DNA of 64,000 nt, from assembly GCF_030811475.1 (NCBI RefSeq), contig NZ_JAUSQV010000001.1:1178001-1242000 (forward strand). The letters are read 5' to 3'. The first letter of the stretch is position 1. Each line of letters opens with the position of its first letter. This DNA is from Nakamurella flavida (GTDB lineage Bacteria > Actinomycetota > Actinomycetes > Mycobacteriales > Nakamurellaceae). Under the pieces are notes generated by a model. That model was given only the letters and a program-made list of their open reading frames with translations, made no database searches and had not been told where the DNA came from. Below are positions 35,751 to 46,400 of the stretch, in pieces. The position numbers and the translations under genes are program-made.

Positions 35751-36521
35751 TCACCGTTCCATCCAGATCAGGCCGGCGAGCCGCCCCGTCGGCCGCGGAG
35801 GTCGTTCCGCGGTGGCCCGTCGGTGGCTGAACAATGCCGGATCGGTGACGGTGCACCGTGGGTCGGTCCGGACTCCGGCCACCCCGGCGGACCGGAGCTG
35901 TGCGCTCATCCCGGCCCGCAGGTCGAGCGCCGGCGTCCCCCGCGTGCTGGTGGTGGCCGAACCGGGCAGGGCCGCCTCCACCTCGTCGCGCATGGCTGCC
36001 GGTACCTCGTAGCAGGACCCGCACACGGCCGGGCCGAGCAGCACCTCGACCCGCCCGACCTCGGCTCCGGCCGCCACCATCTGCTCGAGCAACTCCCGGC
36101 CGATCCCGGCCGCGGCGCCCTTGCGTCCGGCGTGGGCGACGCCGATCACCGCGGCGACCGGATCCCCGGCCAGTACGGGTACGCAGTCGGCCACCAGGAC
36201 GGCCAGACCCAGGCCGACCGTGGTCGTCACCAGGCCGTCCGTCGCGGTGACCGAGGTGTTCGGAGGGGTCGGTCGGTCCACCCCGCGCACCCGGGTGCCG
36301 TGCACCTGGTCCATGAACACCAGGTTGCCGCGGCCGACCCCGCTGACCTCGGCCAACCGGGACCGGTTGGCCACGACCGCCGCCGGGTCGTCCCCGACCG
36401 CGGCACCCAGGTTGAACGAGTCGTACGGCGGACGGGACACCCCACCCGCGCGGGTGGTGAGCACGCGCCGGATCCGGACCGGCCGGGTGGCCGGTCCGGA
36501 TCGGGAGGGTGCGGGGGGCAT
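35751..36521 (-). CDS. pgeF: Peptidoglycan editing factor PgeF (YlmD/laccase-domain)
   Basis: A 256-residue polyphenol-oxidase/laccase-like protein. The metal ligands are in MDQVHG, ADCVPVL and VAHAGRKG (His-Cys-His), in family order and spacing. The E. coli homologue trims L-Ser or other wrong residues from UDP-MurNAc peptides, so it keeps the wall-precursor pool clean. It follows ftsZ by 31 nt, a standard location. The PLP-homeostasis gene yggS/ylmE that often follows pgeF is missing: 227 nt separate pgeF from sepF and hold no gene I can support. Confidence 0.9.
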   Translation of the reverse strand: MPPAPSRSGPATRPVRIRRVLTTRAGGVSRPPYDSFNLGAAVGDDPAAVVANRSRLAEVSGVGRGNLVFMDQVHGTRVRGVDRPTPPNTSVTATDGLVTTTVGLGLAVLVADCVPVLAGDPVAAVIGVAHAGRKGAAAGIGRELLEQMVAAGAEVGRVEVLLGPAVCGSCYEVPAAMRDEVEAALPGSATTSTRGTPALDLRAGMSAQLRSAGVAGVRTDPRCTVTDPALFSHRRATAERPPRPTGRLAGLIWMER

Positions 36522-36552
36522 CAGCTGTCCGTCAGGAGTTCGGCGGACCCGG

Positions 36553-37842
36553 TCAGCGCTTCATGAACGAGGGGACGTCGACGTCGTCCTCGTCCACCGG
36601 GACCTGCCGGGTGCTGCCGTAGCGGCTGCCCACCGACTGCTGCTGCGGCGGGGTCTGCGCCGGCGGGTAGGCCGGCGCGGGCGGCTGCTGGGAGTAGCTC
36701 GGGGCCGGGGCGCGGGGCGCCTCGTACGCCGGGGCGGCCGGCTGCTGCGGCGGGGCGGACGCCTGACGCGGCGCGGAGGCATACGACGGCGCCGACTGGC
36801 TCGGCTGCGCCGACTGGTACGGGCTGGCCTGGGGGGCCGGCGCCGGAGCGGGCTGCCGGGCGGTCCGATGGTCGACCGTCGGCGGGAGGATCTGCGGGGT
36901 GGAGTCGAAGCCGGCGGCGATGACCGTCACCCGGACCTCGTCGCCCAGCGAATCGTCGATGACCGTACCGAAGATGATGTTGGCCTCTTCGTGCGCGGAC
37001 TCCTGGACCAGCGTGGCGGCCTCGTTGATCTCGAACAGACCGAGATCGCTGCCGCCGGCGATGGAGAGCAGCACGCCGTGCGCCCCGTCCATGGAGGCCT
37101 CCAGCAGCGGCGAGTTGATCGCCTTCTGGGCGGCCTGGATGGCGCGGCCCTCGCCGCGGGCGGAACCGATGCCCATGAGGGCGGTGCCGGCGCCGGCCAT
37201 GACCGACTTGACGTCGGCGAAGTCGACGTTGATCAGGCCGGGGGTGGTGATCAGGTCGGTGATGCCCTGGACGCCGTTGAGCAGCACCTCGTCGGCGGAC
37301 CGGAACGCGTCCATCAACGAGACACCCATGTCGCCGAGCTGCAGCAGCCGGTCGTTCGGGATGACGATGAGGGTGTCGCACTCGTTGCGCAGCGCCTTGA
37401 TGCCCTCTTCGGCCTGGTTCCCGCGCTTGCGGCCCTCGAAGTTGAACGGCCGGGTGACCACGCCGATGGTGAGCGCGCCGAGCCGGCGGGCGATCGACGC
37501 GACGACGGGCGCGCCACCGGTCCCGGTGCCACCGCCCTCGCCCGCGGTCACGAAGACCATGTCGGCGCCCTTGAGCACCTCCTCGATCTCCTCGCGGTGG
37601 TCCTCGGCGGCCTTGCGGCCGACCTCCGGGTTCGCGCCGGCGCCGAGGCCACGGGTGAGCTCGCGGCCGACGTCGAGCTTGACGTCGGCGTCGCTCATCA
37701 GCAGGGCCTGGGCGTCGGTGTTCACGGCGATGAACTCGACCCCGCGCAGGCCGACCTCGATCATGCGGTTGATGGCGTTCACGCCGCCGCCGCCGATCCC
37801 GACGACCTTGATCACGGCGAGGTAGTTGTGCGGAGGGGTCAT
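36553..37842 (-). CDS. ftsZ: Cell division tubulin FtsZ
   Basis: A 429-residue FtsZ. The GTP-binding tubulin signature GGGTGTG is at 103-109, the GIGGGGVNA loop at 15-23 and the T7 synergy loop NVDFAD at 205-210; the catalytic Asp pair is present. After the GTPase core (to about 317) an Ala/Pro/Gln/Ser-rich linker of about 95 residues leads to the C-terminal tail [11 protein letters not shown], the site for SepF binding. The start ATG follows a weak AAAGGG. It begins a minus-strand run with pgeF, sepF, yggT and divIVA. The partner gene ftsQ lies 16 kb away instead of adjacent. Confidence 0.97.
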   Translation of the reverse strand: MTPPHNYLAVIKVVGIGGGGVNAINRMIEVGLRGVEFIAVNTDAQALLMSDADVKLDVGRELTRGLGAGANPEVGRKAAEDHREEIEEVLKGADMVFVTAGEGGGTGTGGAPVVASIARRLGALTIGVVTRPFNFEGRKRGNQAEEGIKALRNECDTLIVIPNDRLLQLGDMGVSLMDAFRSADEVLLNGVQGITDLITTPGLINVDFADVKSVMAGAGTALMGIGSARGEGRAIQAAQKAINSPLLEASMDGAHGVLLSIAGGSDLGLFEINEAATLVQESAHEEANIIFGTVIDDSLGDEVRVTVIAAGFDSTPQILPPTVDHRTARQPAPAPAPQASPYQSAQPSQSAPSYASAPRQASAPPQQPAAPAYEAPRAPAPSYSQQPPAPAYPPAQTPPQQQSVGSRYGSTRQVPVDEDDVDVPSFMKR

Positions 37843-37865
37843 CCCCTGGGCCCTTTCTGGAGGTC

Positions 37866-37957
37866 CTGCTGGCTGGCTGGTGCTGTGCTGACTGCTGGTG
37901 CTGTGCTGGTCCGGCTGGTGCTGACTGCTGGTGTGGTGCTGGTGGTGCCCGACGTGC
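37866..37957. repeat. CTG/GGTGCTG-rich low-complexity tract in the ftsZ leader
   Basis: Overlapping copies of CTGGTGCTGTGCTGACTGCTGGT-like units (cited as CTGACTGCTGGTG, twice intact at 37888 and 37921) make a 92-nt imperfect tandem tract. On the ftsZ strand it reads as CAGCAC/CAGCAG repeats within the 5' untranslated leader. It is unlike the flanking sequence and may reflect slippage. Confidence 0.65.
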
Positions 37958-38010
37958 GTGGTGCTGGCGACTGCTCCGGCGTGTCGCGAACTCTCGACCT
38001 CAACCAGACG

Positions 38011-38026
38011 GTTATAGTTATGTCAA
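38011..38026 (-). promoter_or_regulatory. Candidate ftsZ promoter
   Basis: On the minus strand the sequence TTGACATAACTATAAC resembles the conserved element upstream of ftsZ in many actinobacteria (TTGACATAACC-x-TAACC, usually followed by GTTGAGG, here at 37998-38004). TTGACA is a perfect -35. Alternatively TATAAC may act as the -10. The start codon lies about 170 nt downstream, giving a long leader. Confidence 0.45.
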
Positions 38027-38220
38027 CCAGTGCTGGACTGAAGGTAGGTCCGGGGGCGGCGCACCACGCGGAGGCGCGCCGGTGTTTCCCGCGCGTCGTG
38101 CCGCGTGACCGCGCCCACACCACCGGCCGCATCCCGGATGCTCGCCCGGCCGTGGCGGGGATCCGGGCCGCCTGTGAGGATCGGGCCGGACCGGACCGGC
38201 ACGACCCGCGGGGAGCAGTC

Positions 38221-38790
38221 ATGCGCGCACTGATCAACTCGACCTACATCACCCTCGACGGCGTCATCGCCGAGCCGTCGTGGACGGGTCCCTACTTCGA
38301 CGAGGACGCCGCCGAGTACGCCGGGGCGCAGACCGGCGAGGCCGACGCCCTGCTGATGGGCCGGGTCACCTACGACGGCATGTCGGCGGCCTGGCCGGCG
38401 CGCGGTGACGATCCGACCACGGGGGGCGCCTACTTCAACTCGGTGCGCAAGTACGTCGCGTCCAGGACGCTGACCGATCCGGAGTGGAACAACACCGAGG
38501 TCCTGCAGGGCGACCTGATCAGCGCGGTCCGCGCACTCAAGGCGCAGGACGGCGCCGACATCCTGCAGTACGGGTACGGCTCGGTGACCGCGCAGCTCGT
38601 CGCCGCGGGCCTGGTCGACGAGGTGCGGTTCTGGATCCACCCGCTCCTGCAGGGCGGCGACTCGCTGACCACTCCCCTGCCGAAGGCCGCCATGGCCTTC
38701 ACCCTGCTGCGCACCACCCTGCTGACCAGCGGGGTGATCGTCGCGGCCTACCGGCCGGCCACCGCGCCACTGCCGTCCGACGACGAGTGA
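38221..38790 (+). CDS. Dihydrofolate reductase / RibD C-terminal-like reductase
   Basis: 189 residues. The N-terminal strand MRALINSTYITLDGVIAEPS and GEADALLMGRVTYDGMSAAWP match RibD_C/DHFR-like proteins (YwjB, YyaP type), which bind NADPH. QYGYGSVTAQLVAAGLVDEVRFWIHP gives the G-x-x-x-G-loop and helix typical of the family. Most members are of unknown substrate and not true DHFRs. The ATG has GGGGAGC 7 nt before it. Its stop overlaps the next start by 4 nt (GTGA), so the two genes are coupled. Confidence 0.83.
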   Translation: MRALINSTYITLDGVIAEPSWTGPYFDEDAAEYAGAQTGEADALLMGRVTYDGMSAAWPARGDDPTTGGAYFNSVRKYVASRTLTDPEWNNTEVLQGDLISAVRALKAQDGADILQYGYGSVTAQLVAAGLVDEVRFWIHPLLQGGDSLTTPLPKAAMAFTLLRTTLLTSGVIVAAYRPATAPLPSDDE

Positions 38791-39476
38791 GCAGCCGGGC
38801 GGTCGGTCACGTCCTGGTCGGGGTGGGCCTGGGATGGGTGGTGGTGGACCGCGTGCTGCGGCGCGTGGTGCCCGCGCAGTGGGGCGGACCGAACATCGGC
38901 GGTGGCTTCATCCTGCTGGTCTCCTCCGCCGCCGTGGCGATCGGTGCGGTGCTGGTCGCCGCCGCGCTCGTCGACGGACTCGTCCGGCGGCGCACCGGTC
39001 TCCGTGTGCCCGCGCGCTCCCGCCGGCCGTGGCTGCCGTGGTGGGTGAACGGTCTGCTGCTCGCCGCCGTCCTGCTCGGGCCGACGATCCTGCCCGTCCG
39101 GGCGAACGCCGCGACGGGCGGTCAGCTGAGGACGACGGGGGATGCCGCCGGCGCACCCGTCCTGGTGCTGGAGACCACCCCGCCCGCGCCGTCGACCGCC
39201 AGCACCACCGTCGACCCGCTGGACCTCCCGGACGGCTGGACGTCCACCGCGGCGACCCTGCCGTACTCGCGCGATCCCACGGTGCTGCACCTCCCGTCCG
39301 GACGGGGCCTGCAGAACAGCCTGCGCCAGGTGAGCTTCACCCGGGATTCCCTCGCCGGGCCGGCCCCGGACACGGTCCAGTACTCCGCGTTCGACACCGA
39401 TGCCCAGGGCACGGTGGACCGACGGATGGCGCAAGAAGCGTTCCCCTGGTTCGTGTGTGATCCGCTGCCGGCTTGA
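38787..39476 (+). CDS. Hypothetical multi-spanning membrane protein
   Basis: 229 residues, starting at GTG within the previous stop. Predicted membrane segments lie at about 8-26, 40-63 and 85-105, followed by an extracytoplasmic Thr/Ala-rich stretch and a 75-residue soluble end (NSLRQVSFTRDSLAG, DAQGTVDRRMAQEAFPW). I do not recognise the family. It is convergent with the single-DUF11 membrane protein. Role unknown. Confidence 0.62.
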   Translation: MSSRAVGHVLVGVGLGWVVVDRVLRRVVPAQWGGPNIGGGFILLVSSAAVAIGAVLVAAALVDGLVRRRTGLRVPARSRRPWLPWWVNGLLLAAVLLGPTILPVRANAATGGQLRTTGDAAGAPVLVLETTPPAPSTASTTVDPLDLPDGWTSTAATLPYSRDPTVLHLPSGRGLQNSLRQVSFTRDSLAGPAPDTVQYSAFDTDAQGTVDRRMAQEAFPWFVCDPLPA

Positions 39477-39482
39477 CCGCGC

Positions 39483-40301
39483 TCAGCCGACCGGCAGACG
39501 GTCCTCGACCGGCGCGGCCGGCGGGGTGGCGACATCCGAGCGGCGGTGGCGGACGGTGAGGGCGGTCGCGGCACCGACCAGGACGAGCACTCCGGCACCG
39601 CCGGCGAACCACCACCAGCGCGGCCCGTCTCCCATGACCGCGGCAGCATCCCCACCGGATGCGCCGGCCGCGGCGGCCTGGGCGGCGTCGGCCGCCGCGC
39701 CCGCGGGGAGCTGGTCGGAGTCCGACGCACACACCAGGGGCGGTTGATCGGCCGCCAGGGCCGCACACGCCACGCCGGCCAGCCGGAGTTCTCCCGCCGC
39801 AGGGGCGCCCACGGTGGCCACGACCCGGGCCGTGAAGACCTCTGACGCCGCCAGATCCTGTTGCCAGACAACGGTTCCGCCGTCCTGCACGCCGTCCTGG
39901 TCCGCGGACACGAACGTCGTCCCGGTCGGCAGCAGCTGGCTGATCCGCAGGCCCGCCACGGCGTCGGTGCCCAGGTTGGTCACCGTGACGGTGTACGCGA
40001 GCTGGTCCCCCTCGGCGGCGGTGTCACGACCGTCGTCCACGGCGATGCTGAGCTGCGGGCCGGCGGGTGCCGGAGCTGCGGGTGCTGCGGGTGCTGCGGG
40101 CTCGGCAGCTGCGGACTCGGCAGCGACCGTGGTGCCGGCGGTGGCGGGTTCGGCCGAGGCTGCCGGCCCGATGAAGAGGGTGAAGCCCGTCAGGGCCAGC
40201 ACGGCCGCGGCACACATCCCCGGGCGGACACCGCGACGGGATGTCCGACGCAGCCCGGGACGTGATGCCGGCGGGGGCGCCGGGTACCGGTCGTCGACCA
40301 T
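39483..40301 (-). CDS. Secreted single-DUF11-domain protein with C-terminal membrane anchor
   Basis: A 272-residue surface protein. A long cationic N-terminus precedes a signal segment (about 28-50, ending AASA). An Ala/Pro-rich linker (51-82) is followed by one DUF11-like domain (about 83-165; AYTVTVTNLGTDAVAGL and LLPTGTTFVSAD). A C-terminal transmembrane helix (about 229-250) and RHRR stop-transfer follow. No LPXTG is present. It sits 125 nt after the giant DUF11 protein on the same strand and may be a membrane partner of it. GAGAGGTGG precedes the ATG. Confidence 0.75.
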   Translation of the reverse strand: MVDDRYPAPPPASRPGLRRTSRRGVRPGMCAAAVLALTGFTLFIGPAASAEPATAGTTVAAESAAAEPAAPAAPAAPAPAGPQLSIAVDDGRDTAAEGDQLAYTVTVTNLGTDAVAGLRISQLLPTGTTFVSADQDGVQDGGTVVWQQDLAASEVFTARVVATVGAPAAGELRLAGVACAALAADQPPLVCASDSDQLPAGAAADAAQAAAAGASGGDAAAVMGDGPRWWWFAGGAGVLVLVGAATALTVRHRRSDVATPPAAPVEDRLPVG

Positions 40302-40426
40302 CTCGATCCACCTCTCGTCGTCCTGCGCGCCGGTCCGGAGATCGACCCCCGTCCGGGTGTCTGCACTGTCCCCCAACGGGTGTCGGATCAGGGTGTGCCG
40401 CCCCCCCGCGATCGCCCGGCCACGGA

Positions 40427-43400
40427 TCACGGCGCACCCACGATGTACTCCAGGGTGCCGGAGTAGGTGTCCTGGTCCACGAACGGGATGTCGACCCGGT
40501 AGTCGTTGCTCACCGCGTCACCACCCGGGGAGGCCGGGCCGGCCCGCTCGCCGACCACCACGGGGGTGTCGGCAGACAGAGACGCGAAGTCTCCGCCCTG
40601 GGCGGTGCCGCGGACACCGACCCGCCCGATCGGGATGGTGTCGGTGTTGCCGGGGGTGGTGCCGGTCAGCCGGTCACCCCGCGCCCGCACGGTCACCAGG
40701 TAACCGGTGGCGCTGTTGGTCAGCACCGTCATGACCACGGCGCCGTCCAGGGTGACCTGGCTGTCGGGCAGTCCGCGCAGGGTGATCGACGAGGTCAGTC
40801 CGGTCAGGGTGAGGAAACGGGCGGCGATCGGCGTGGACGTGACGCAACCCGCTTCGCTCCCGGTCACGCAGGTCGACCCGGTGGCGGTGGAGGTGACCCG
40901 ATTGACCAGGACGGCCCCGTCATCGACATCGACCGGGACGTCGACGCTGTAGGTGACGACCACGGACGCGCCCACGGGCAGGGCTCCGTCCCACCGCAGA
41001 TCGGTGCCGACGACGGTGACCGTGCCGACGGTCGCCGTGGCGTCACCTCGGTACCCGGCGTCGTCGAGCACCCCGGACAGGTCGTCGACGAGCTCGACGG
41101 CGGGATAGTCGGCCTGGCCGGTGTTGACGGCGGTCACCGTGTACCGCACGGCACCCCCGGCCACCGCGGCCGCCGTGTCCGCCGCCTTCGCGACGGTCAG
41201 CGCAGGCACGAGAACCGTGACCAGGGTGGAACATCCCGGGCTCGCCGCGGTCGGGCAGGTCGAGCCCGGGGAGGCCGAGGAAACCGCCGTGGCCATGGTC
41301 CGGTCACCGGCGGCGGGGAAGCGGGTGATCACCGAGTAGGTGATCGTGGCCGACTCTCCCACCCCGAGCGCGCCCGTCCAGGCCAGGGTGCCGTCGGCGA
41401 AGTCGACCGTGCCCGTGGTGGCGGTGGCGTCGTCGGCCCAGACGGCGTCGTCGAGAACGCCGGCGAGCGAATCGGTGACGGTGGCCGGCTCGTAACGGGT
41501 CTGCCCGGTGTTCGTCAGCCGCACCGTGTAGCGCACGGGCTGTCCGGCGGCCACGGCCGTGGCGTCGGCGAAGGTCTGGATGGTCAGCCCCGGTACCAGC
41601 ACCAGCACCGTGGAGGAACAGCCGACGGCGGAGCCACCGGGCAGGCAGCTGCTGCCCGGCACCGTCGAGGTGACCACCGCGGTCAGGTTCTTGTCACCCG
41701 GGTCGGGGTCGAGCACGGTGACCGAGAAGGTCACCGTCGCACTGGCCCCGACGGGCAGGTCACCGGTCCAGGTCACGGCCGGCTCCGCGTAGCCGACCAC
41801 TCCGGGCCCGGTCACCGTGGCGTCGCCGTTGTAGCTGGCGTCGGCCAGCAGACCGGCGAGCGACTCGGAGACGGCGGCTCCGGCGTAGGCCGTCTCCCCC
41901 GTGTTGGTGATCAGCAGCCTGTAGCCGACCACGCCGCCGGGGGTGGTCGTCGGTGCGCTCGGCGTGGTGGTGATGGTCAGGGCCGGGATCAGCACGGCAA
42001 CGGCGACGGCACAGCGCGGGTCGACGCTGTCGAGGCGACAGGTGGATCCGGCGGCCGGGGCGAGGACGGACGCGGTGAGCACCCGGTCGCCCGGGACCGG
42101 GTCCGCGACCCGGGCCGCGAAGCCGATGACGACCTGGTCACCGGGGGCGAGACTGCCCGTCCAGACCAGTGTGTCGCCGTCCGCCTGCACGATCCCGACC
42201 GTGGCCGACAGCCCGTCCACCAGGGTCGCGTCGTCGAGCACACCGGCCAACGGCACGCTGACGGTGGTGCCGGAGTACGACGTCTGCCCGGTGTCGGTGA
42301 TGCTCACCGTGAAAGCGACCTGCGAGCCGGGGGTGGTGGTGGCGACATCGGCGGTCAGGGCGACATCAAGCCCGGGGACCAGCACGGCGACCACCGACAG
42401 ACAGGGAACGGTCTCGGTGCAGGTGCTGCCCGGCGCGGGCGAGCTCAGGGCGGTGGTCAGCGCGCGGTCGCCGGCGGCGGGGTCGGCGACCACCACGCGG
42501 TAGGTGATCACCGCGGTGGTGCCCACCGGGAGATCCCCGGTCCAGGTGAAGGTGGTGGCCCCGACGGTGACCTGTCCGACGGTGGCGGCGGGCGGCCCGT
42601 CCAGCGCGGCGGCGTCCAGGACTCCGGCCAGGTCGACGGTGGCCCGCGCCCCCAGGGCATTGGTCTGGCCGGTGTTGGCGATGGTGACGGTGTATCCGAC
42701 CGCGTCACCGGGCTCGGTCGTCGTCCGGTCGGCCACCACCGACAGGACCAGGGCGGGGACCAGCACCGTCACCTCGTTGCTGCAGCTCGCGCCCGGGGCC
42801 CGGGAGGTGACCGGTGCGGTGGTTCCGGGAAGGACGGTGGGGCAGCTGCTGCCGAGTTCGTCGGAGACCACGCGGGTACGCAGGACCTTGCCGCCCAGGT
42901 CCGGGTTGTCCACCCGGACCGAGTAGGTGATCACCACGGACCCGCCGACGGCGAGGTCGCCGGTCCAGACCAGGGCGGCCGTGGCCGCGACCACCGTTCC
43001 GGAGCTGGCGACCGCGTCCCCCTGGTAGACCGCGTCACCGCTGATCCCGTCGAGCAGGGTCCGGACCTGGGCGCCGGTGTAGGGCGTCTGCCCGGAGTTG
43101 GTGATGGTGACCGTGTACCCCACCAGCGACCCCGGGGTGGTGGTGACGGTGTCGGCGGTCGTGGACAGCACGAGCGCGGGGGTCAGCACCGGCACGGACG
43201 TGACGCAGTCGGGGTCGGTCCCCGCGGGTGGGCAGTTGCTGCCCGGTACGTCCGTGGCGACCCGGGTGCCGACGACCTGGTTCGCCGGATCGGGGTTCTT
43301 CACGGTCACCGATCCGGTGACCGTGACCGTGGCGCCCAGAGGGACGTCACCGGTCCAGACGACCTGGCCGGAGCCCGGGACGATGATCAGGCTGCCGGAC

Positions 43401-46400
43401 GAGGCGGTCGCGTCGCCGTTGTAGGTGGCGTCGTCCAGCGAGTCGACGAAGCTGTCGGTGAGGGTGACCCCGACATAGGGCACCTGACCGATGTTGGTGA
43501 AGGTGACCGTGGTCCGCACCACGCCGGTGGGCAGGGTGGTGCTGACGGCGGCGCGGTTGAGGATCCGCAGCCCGGCGATGGGCACGGAGGTGGCACAGCG
43601 TGGGTCGTCGTCGTCCGGGGTGCAGGTGCTGCCCTGGTTGGTCGACGTGAGGGCCTGGACCAGGCGGCGGTCGCCCGCGCCGGGCGGGCCGACGGTGACC
43701 GAGTAGATGACGGTCGCCGCCTCCCCCGGGGCCAGCGGGCCGGTCCAGGTGAGTGCGGCGGCGGTGACGGTCACCGCGCCGCTCGTGGCGGCGGCGTCCC
43801 CCGCATAGATGGCGTCGTCCAGGATCCCGGTCATCGGGGCGGTGAACCGGGCGGCCCGGTAGCTGGTCTGTCCGGTGTTGGTGGCGGTGAGGGTGTAGGT
43901 GACCACCGCCCCCGGCACCGTCGAGGACCGGTCGGCGGAGGCGGTGACGGTGAGCGCGGGCAGCAGGACGGTGACCGAGGTCAGACAGGCCGGGGTGCTG
44001 CTGCCGGGAGGGCAGGTGCTGCCGACCTCGGAGGACCGCACCATGCTGTAGAGGATCTTGTCGCCGACGGCCGGTCGGCGGACGGTCACCGAGTAGGTGA
44101 TGGACGCCGTCGCCCCGACGGCGAGATCGCCGGTCCAGGTCAGGCGGGTGTCGGCGAAGGTGACCCGACCGCTGCTGGCCACCGCGTCGTTGTCGTAGGT
44201 GGCGTCGTCGAGCAGTCCGGCCAACGGGTTGGTGACCGTCGCCCCGGCGTACGGGGTCTGACCGGTGTTGGCGATGGTGATGGTGTAGCCGACCTGGCTG
44301 CCCGGGGTGGCCGTGGTGACCGACCCGGTGAGCGTCAGGGTCAGCCCCGGCAACAGCACCGGCAGGGCGGCGGTGCAGCGTGGGTCGGTCCCGGACCGCG
44401 GGCAGTTGCTGCCGGGCGCGTCGGTGACCAGGGTGCCGGTGAGCAGTTTGTTGCCCGGATCGGGGTTCTTGACCGTGAGGGTGCCGGTCACGGTCACCAC
44501 ACCGCCGACCGGGATGTTCCCGGACCAGGTGATGCCGGTGCCGTCGAGCGTCAGGCTGCCCGAGCTCGCCGTCTGGTCACCGGTGGGGACCGCGTCGTCC
44601 ACGGTGTCCCCGCTGGGGCTGAAGATCGTGATGCCCGTGTAGGGGGCGCTGCCGGTGTTGGTGAAGGTGGCGGTCAGGTGCACGAGAGAGCCCGGGGTGG
44701 TGGAGGTCTCGAGGTAGTGCTGTTCGATCACCAGGCCCGCCACGGTCACCGTCTCGGTGCACCGGGGATCGGTACTCCCGGCCAGGCAGTTGTTGCTCGC
44801 CGACGGTGCCGTGGACGTGAGGGTGCCGCGAAGCACCTGGTCGCCGGTCGTGGTGGTGTGCACGGCGACCGAGTAGGTGACGGTCACGGTGCCGCCGACC
44901 GGCACCGATCCGGTCCACCGGACGTTGCCGCCGGTGGAAGAGGCCGTCCCGCTGCTGGCGGTCAGGTCACCGCGGTAGTCCGCGTCGTCCAGAACGCCGG
45001 CGAGCGGGTCGGTGAAGTCTGCGCCGCTGATGACCGAGTCGCTGGAGTTGACCGCGGTGACCGTGAACCGGACGACCGCCCCGGCCACCGTGCTGCGCAC
45101 GTCGGCCGTCTTGGTCAGGGTCAGGGTGACCGCGTCGGTGACCACGACCGTTGCCGTGCACCGCGGGTCGGTGCTGCCGACGGCGCAGTTGCTCCCGGCC
45201 GAACCGGAGGACAGGGTGTTGAGCAGCAGCTTGTTCCCGGGATCGGGATTGCGGACCACCACCGGGTACGTCACGGTGGCGGACTGCCCGACGCCCAGTG
45301 CGCCGCTCCAGCTCAGCACGCCGCCGGCGAAGGACGTGGACCCCGCCGTGGCGGTCACCCGCGTCGGGTCGAAGGTGGCGTCGTCCAGCACGTCGGCCAA
45401 CCGATCGTCGAACGAGGCGGCGCTGTACGGGATCTGGCCGGTGTTGGTCACGGTGAGGGTGTAGACGACCGTGCTGCCCAGGGTCGTGGTGCGCACGTCC
45501 GCGGTCTTGGTCATCGTGAGGGCCTGGGTCAGGACCAGGACGGTGACCTGGCAGCCGGCGCCGCCGCCGCCCGGTGGGCAACTGCTGCCGGTCGCCGTGG
45601 AGCTCACCGTGTTGACCATGGTCTTGTCCCCGGACGGGGTGACCGGCACGGTCACCGAATAGGTGATCACCGCACGGGCCCCGACAGCCAGGTCGCCGAC
45701 CCAGGTCAGCACGGGTGCGGCGTAGCTCACGGTTCCCCCGGAGGCGACGGCGTCGTTGTTGTACGCGGCGTCGTCCAGGAGACCGACGAGGGAGTCACCG
45801 ACGGTCGCCCCGGTGTAGGGGGTCTGTCCGGTGTTGTCCACCGTGACCGTGTAGGTCACGGACTGCCCCGGGCGGGCGGCCGTGGTGCTGGCCGTCTTGG
45901 TGATCGTCAGCTTCGGGATGACGATGTCGATCCGGTAGGTGCAGCGGGGATCGGTACTGCCGGGGCGGCAGTTGTTGCCCGGCGCGTCGGAGTAGATGGT
46001 CGCGGTGGCGATCTTGTTTCCGGGATCGGGGTCGCGCACGGTCCGCGTGATGGACACGGTGACCGAGCCGCCGACCGGGATGTCGCCGGTCCAGGTGATC
46101 GCGGTGTCGGTGCGGGCCAACTGACCGGAGGTGGCGGAGTCGTCTCCGGTGGCGTACACGTCGTCGGCGGAGTCCCCGCGGGGGTGGGTCACGGTGATGC
46201 CGAAGTACGGCACCGCGCCGGTGTTGGTGTACGTCGCCGGGATGTTGATCACCGACCCGGGCGTGGCGGTGGCACGGTCCTGGGTCCGGACGATGGTCAG
46301 CCGGGCCACCGGGACATCCGTCGTGCAGCGCAGGTCCGCGCTGCCCGCCCCACAGTTGTTCCCCCGCGCGGTCGACGTGGCCACGGTGGTGACGTGGTCG

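Larger units (their letters stand above)
37843..38220. other. Intergenic region between ftsZ and the reductase gene
   Basis: This 378-nt gap separates divergent ftsZ (minus) and the reductase gene at 38221 (plus). It holds a CTG-rich repeat tract (37866-37957) and the candidate ftsZ promoter (38011-38026). The rest, 38027-38220, is GC-rich with no gene or clear structure except the AGGGAG-like ribosome site before 38221. Confidence 0.6.

Noticed and set aside
37866-37957. CTG-rich tract considered as a short CRISPR or an attachment site.
   Set aside because: The units are irregular, overlapping and low-complexity with no unique spacers and no recombinase gene nearby.
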